Shown piece by piece: positions 61,695 to 64,000 of a stretch of DNA of 64,000 bases. The stretch comes from CAUZFZ01 sp963579025. Lineage in GTDB: Bacteria; Planctomycetota; Planctomycetia; Planctomycetales; Planctomycetaceae. A program made the position numbers and the translations under genes. Under the pieces are notes generated by a model that was given only the letters and a program-made list of their open reading frames with translations, was not told the DNA's origin and searched no databases. Within the stretch, counting starts at the first letter, position 1. Each line of letters starts with the position of its first letter. The stretch is from positions 1-64,000 of the forward strand of contig CAUZFZ010000037.1 of NCBI GenBank assembly GCA_963579025.1, given 5' to 3'.

Positions 61695-63047
61695 TCAATC
61701 TTCTGCGAGGCAGTACAGGAACATCTCGCCACGCAGAAACAACTCGCCGTCGACCATCGCCGCCGATGCGCTGAACTGGTCGTCCAGACGGTTCAGGGCC
61801 AATAGTCGTGGGTTGTCACTGTGGCCGATCACCATGGTCGAACCGCGTCGGTCAGTGACGTAGACGCGACCGGCCGCGCCAACTGGTGAGGCATACACAT
61901 CGATGATCCCGCCCAGTCGGAACGGTCCAAGCGGTTCTTCGCCGGTCTTCGCTGTCACGCGGGACAGAATCCCCTGGTAGTGCCGCAGAAAGTAAATCGA
62001 GTCCCCATAGAGCAGCGGAGACGGCACATACGGCGTGCGTTCGTGTCGCTTCCAGACGACATGCTGCGAGTCGGTGATGTCTCCGCGGGCGCCGTCCAGT
62101 CGGATGGCGAACATGGCCCGCGTTTCGTAGCTGCTGGCCGCGAACACCATGCCGTCGGCGGCGACTGGTGAGGCGACTACGTTGTGCGACAGTCCGCCGC
62201 ACTCCCACAGGACTTTGCCAGTCGAGAGTTCATAGCTCCGCACGCGACCGGTCCCGCTGACGATGAGCTGTGGCTGTTCATTGTGCTCGTACACGATTGG
62301 TGAGGCCCAGGAGGTCACTTCGTCGCGATTCAGTCGCCACAGTTGTTTGCCGGAGCGTGTGTCGAATGCCGCGATGAATGACTGCGACTCGTGATCCCAG
62401 TTCACGACCAGCGTGTTGCCATGTAGCACGGGCGACGCACCTTCGCCGTGTGCGTGCTTGGACTGCATGTCACCGAGATCTTTCTTCCAGAGCAGCTTTC
62501 CCGTGTAGTTGAGGCAGTAGAGTCCATGTGAACCGAAGTAAGCCATGACACGCTCGCCGTCCGTCACAGGGGAAGCCGACGCCAGACTGCCGGTGTTATG
62601 TCCGCCTTCATGCGGGAGGTTGCTGTGCATTGTCTTCTGCCACAGGATCGCGCCGTCGCTGCGATCGATACACAGCACGGCGTAGTGATGACGCTGTGTG
62701 ACAGGCGAGTTGTCGTGAGCCCCAGGGGCGGTGTCCGGTTTCGGCGCGAGTTTCTCACCGAACGGGATCGCGGTCGTGACAAAGATCCGGTCGCCCCAGA
62801 TGATGGGTGTGGAATGACCCGTACCGGGCAACGCAGTCTTCCAGCGGACGTTTTGGTTTTCACTCCACTCAACCGGCGGATTGGCGTGTGGAGCGACTCC
62901 CGTACTGAGCGGTCCGCGCCATTGCGGCCAGAAACGATCGGCGGATTTCTCATCGGCCTGGGAGAGCCCGGGAATCAGAACGCACAACCAGACCGCTACT
63001 GGCAGACAGAGTTGTTGTATCGATCGATGAGTCGAGAATAGTTTCAT
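61695..63047 (-). CDS. PQQ-type beta-propeller protein (BamB/outer-membrane biogenesis-like fold)
   Basis: The 450-residue protein has a signal peptide (LCLPVAVWLCVLIPGLSQA) and a WPQWRGPLSTG opening typical of planctomycete PQQ-like propellers. Blade repeats include VRWKTALPGTGHSTPIIWGD, DRSDGAILWQKTM, DTRSGKQLWRLN and ELSTGKVLWECGG, with Trp in the outer-strand position. The active-site residues of true quinoprotein dehydrogenases are not evident, so it is probably a binding or scaffold propeller. It is convergent with vapC and divergent, by 37 bases, from the last gene of the window. Confidence 0.85.
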   Translation of the reverse strand: MKLFSTHRSIQQLCLPVAVWLCVLIPGLSQADEKSADRFWPQWRGPLSTGVAPHANPPVEWSENQNVRWKTALPGTGHSTPIIWGDRIFVTTAIPFGEKLAPKPDTAPGAHDNSPVTQRHHYAVLCIDRSDGAILWQKTMHSNLPHEGGHNTGSLASASPVTDGERVMAYFGSHGLYCLNYTGKLLWKKDLGDMQSKHAHGEGASPVLHGNTLVVNWDHESQSFIAAFDTRSGKQLWRLNRDEVTSWASPIVYEHNEQPQLIVSGTGRVRSYELSTGKVLWECGGLSHNVVASPVAADGMVFAASSYETRAMFAIRLDGARGDITDSQHVVWKRHERTPYVPSPLLYGDSIYFLRHYQGILSRVTAKTGEEPLGPFRLGGIIDVYASPVGAAGRVYVTDRRGSTMVIGHSDNPRLLALNRLDDQFSASAAMVDGELFLRGEMFLYCLAED

Positions 63048-63084
63048 GGGATCATCCAGTCTCTGGCGTCATCGTTGCTTGTGC

Positions 63085-64000
63085 ATGCTGTCTGGTCTCA
63101 CGCAAAGACGCGAAGACGCAAAGACAGAAAGAATCCTTTGCGCCTTGGCGGCTTTGCGTGAGGCCTGCGGCATTGCCGCAGTGCTCGGCATGTGCATTGT
63201 CGCGGTCGGCTGTGGATCTGGCGAACGTGTGGCGTCTACGCCGATCCAGCCCGCATTGACGGAACTGCTTGTACATTACGACGAAACTTACGATCCGGCG
63301 GAACACATGCTGCGTGAGGCCTTCCGCAGCCCGGGCTACCACACGCAGATCGAGACCGGCGCTACAGTGCATCCCACGCGCGAGTCGTTGATTTATGCGC
63401 TCGCCTTGCTGCAACGCGGCAACGCGGATGATTCCGACCGCGCCGCCGACATCATCCGAAAGGTGCTCACATTGCAGGACGTTGATCCGTCCAGTCCGAC
63501 GTGTGGAGTCTGGCCGTGGCTGCTCGAAGAACCGCTGACCGAGATGGCGAAACCAGACCTGAATTGGGCTGACTTCTGCGGAGCCCAACTGGTCCAGATG
63601 CTCATCCGCCATTCCGATCAGCTTCCGACCGATCTCACGCAAGACATGCGTGCCAGTCTGCGTCACGCGGTCGATGCGATCCGCAGACGAAACGTCGCGC
63701 CTGGTTACAGCAATATTGCGATCCTGGGTGGCGGAGTCTGTGCCGCCGCGGGAGAGTTGCTGGGCGATCGCGACCTGGTGATCTATGGCCGATCGCGGTT
63801 ACAGAGTGTGGTTGCCCACACCGTGAAACACGGAGGCTTCAGCGAATACAACAGCCCGCCGTACGCGAAAGTCGTGATCTCTGAATGTGAACGCACTCTG
63901 CAACTGGTGCAGGACCTGGCGACGCGCGAAGCAGCCGATTCGCTGCGGCAGACGGCATGGCAGATGATCGCCGAGAGTTTCCATCCGGGGACTCAGCAAT
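63085..64000 (+). CDS. Lipoprotein of unknown function, 3' end beyond window, N-terminus derived from a dispersed repeat
   Basis: From an ATG at 63085 the frame stays open to the window edge (305 codons). The segment LGMCIVAVGCGSG is a lipobox with Cys near residue 43. The mature part (PALTELLVHYDETYDPAEHMLREAF, ESLIYALALLQRGNADDSDRA, GVWPWLLEEPLTEM, ...DFCGAQLVQMLIRH, GYSNIAILGGGVCAAAGELL) looks like an (alpha/alpha) toroid, as in some glycan-active proteins, but no family was recognised. Residues about 5-26 are encoded by the inverted repeat at 63097-63162; alternative starts are TTG 63154 and GTG 63181. Confidence 0.7.
   Translation, partial: MLSGLTQRREDAKTERILCALAALREACGIAAVLGMCIVAVGCGSGERVASTPIQPALTELLVHYDETYDPAEHMLREAFRSPGYHTQIETGATVHPTRESLIYALALLQRGNADDSDRAADIIRKVLTLQDVDPSSPTCGVWPWLLEEPLTEMAKPDLNWADFCGAQLVQMLIRHSDQLPTDLTQDMRASLRHAVDAIRRRNVAPGYSNIAILGGGVCAAAGELLGDRDLVIYGRSRLQSVVAHTVKHGGFSEYNSPPYAKVVISECERTLQLVQDLATREAADSLRQTAWQMIAESFHPGTQQ
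63097..63162. repeat. 27-base imperfect inverted repeat (dispersed-type)
   Basis: Left arm 63097-63123 and right arm 63136-63162 are inverted copies with three mismatches, 12 bases apart. The sequence type, alternating CGCAAAG and CGCGAAG-like units, is a well-known dispersed repeat in several bacterial lineages. It lies inside the start region of the lipoprotein gene. Confidence 0.8.

Overview
The window looks like a chromosome segment from a GC-rich planctomycete (Planctomycetia, Pirellula/Rhodopirellula-like). The evidence is lineage-typical families: two DUF1501 proteins, a DUF1552 protein, two DUF1592-type and one DUF1549/DUF1553-type c-type cytochromes, a FecR-linked ECF sigma factor, a SUMF1-LRR protein, Uma2, and many lipoprotein, Sec or Tat signal peptides. 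No rRNA, tRNA, CRISPR array, prophage or intact transposase was seen.

Layout. 1-3.3 kb (minus): SASA esterase fragment, zinc-ribbon membrane protein, esterase, DUF1501. 3.5-5.5 kb (plus): a BRCT-MerR-TPR protein and an HNH endonuclease. 5.7-7.6 kb (minus): a MazEF-like pair followed by tyrS. 7.7-10.1 kb (plus): a TctC-TctB fusion and a DUF58 protein. 10.1-15.8 kb (minus): a six-gene surface-glycan operon (gmd, GDP-fucose synthase, glycosyltransferase-like protein, DUF268 methyltransferase, CgeB-like glycosyltransferase, FkbM methyltransferase). 16-19.4 kb (plus): NDH-2 fused to a cyclic-nucleotide-binding domain, then a secreted vWA protein. 19.4-24.6 kb: Uma2 and a Tat-exported three-subunit molybdenum hydroxylase whose small subunit lacks one whole iron-sulfur site. 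24.7-29 kb: DUF433 antitoxin with a truncated toxin, an autoinhibited Fic protein, an unknown secreted protein and a propeller/cytochrome protein. 29.3-31.1 kb: MASE3-type chemoreceptor. 31.7-45.6 kb: DUF1501, ECF sigma/FecR, two DUF1592 cytochromes, DUF1552, SUMF1-LRR. 46-48.3 kb (minus): lutC and lutB. 48.3-54.6 kb (plus): a P-loop GTPase, a decayed RAYT transposase fragment and a 1323-residue nuclease-STAND-like NTPase. 54.7-64 kb: small membrane proteins, a repeat protein, HicB-like, DUF1549/DUF1553 cytochrome, Phd/VapC, PQQ propeller, and a 3'-truncated lipoprotein gene.

The most notable system candidate is the single-gene nuclease-NTPase at 50.6-54.6 kb. It has the build of an anti-phage STAND sensor: an N-terminal PD-(D/E)xK-like domain, a P-loop ATPase and a long helical tail. 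It sits beside a transposase fossil, in DNA that looks less GC-biased than its surroundings.

The second theme is a scattered family of paired-hairpin (REP-like) elements between genes, several with complementary loops, plus the RAYT relic that could once have mobilised such elements. Other oddities are an in-frame amber codon near the start of the ECF sigma gene, a DUF1592 cytochrome missing its C-terminal DUF1585 region, and a fic gene abutting a beheaded toxin gene behind a near-perfect operator palindrome. All functional statements are inferred from sequence; no database search was run.
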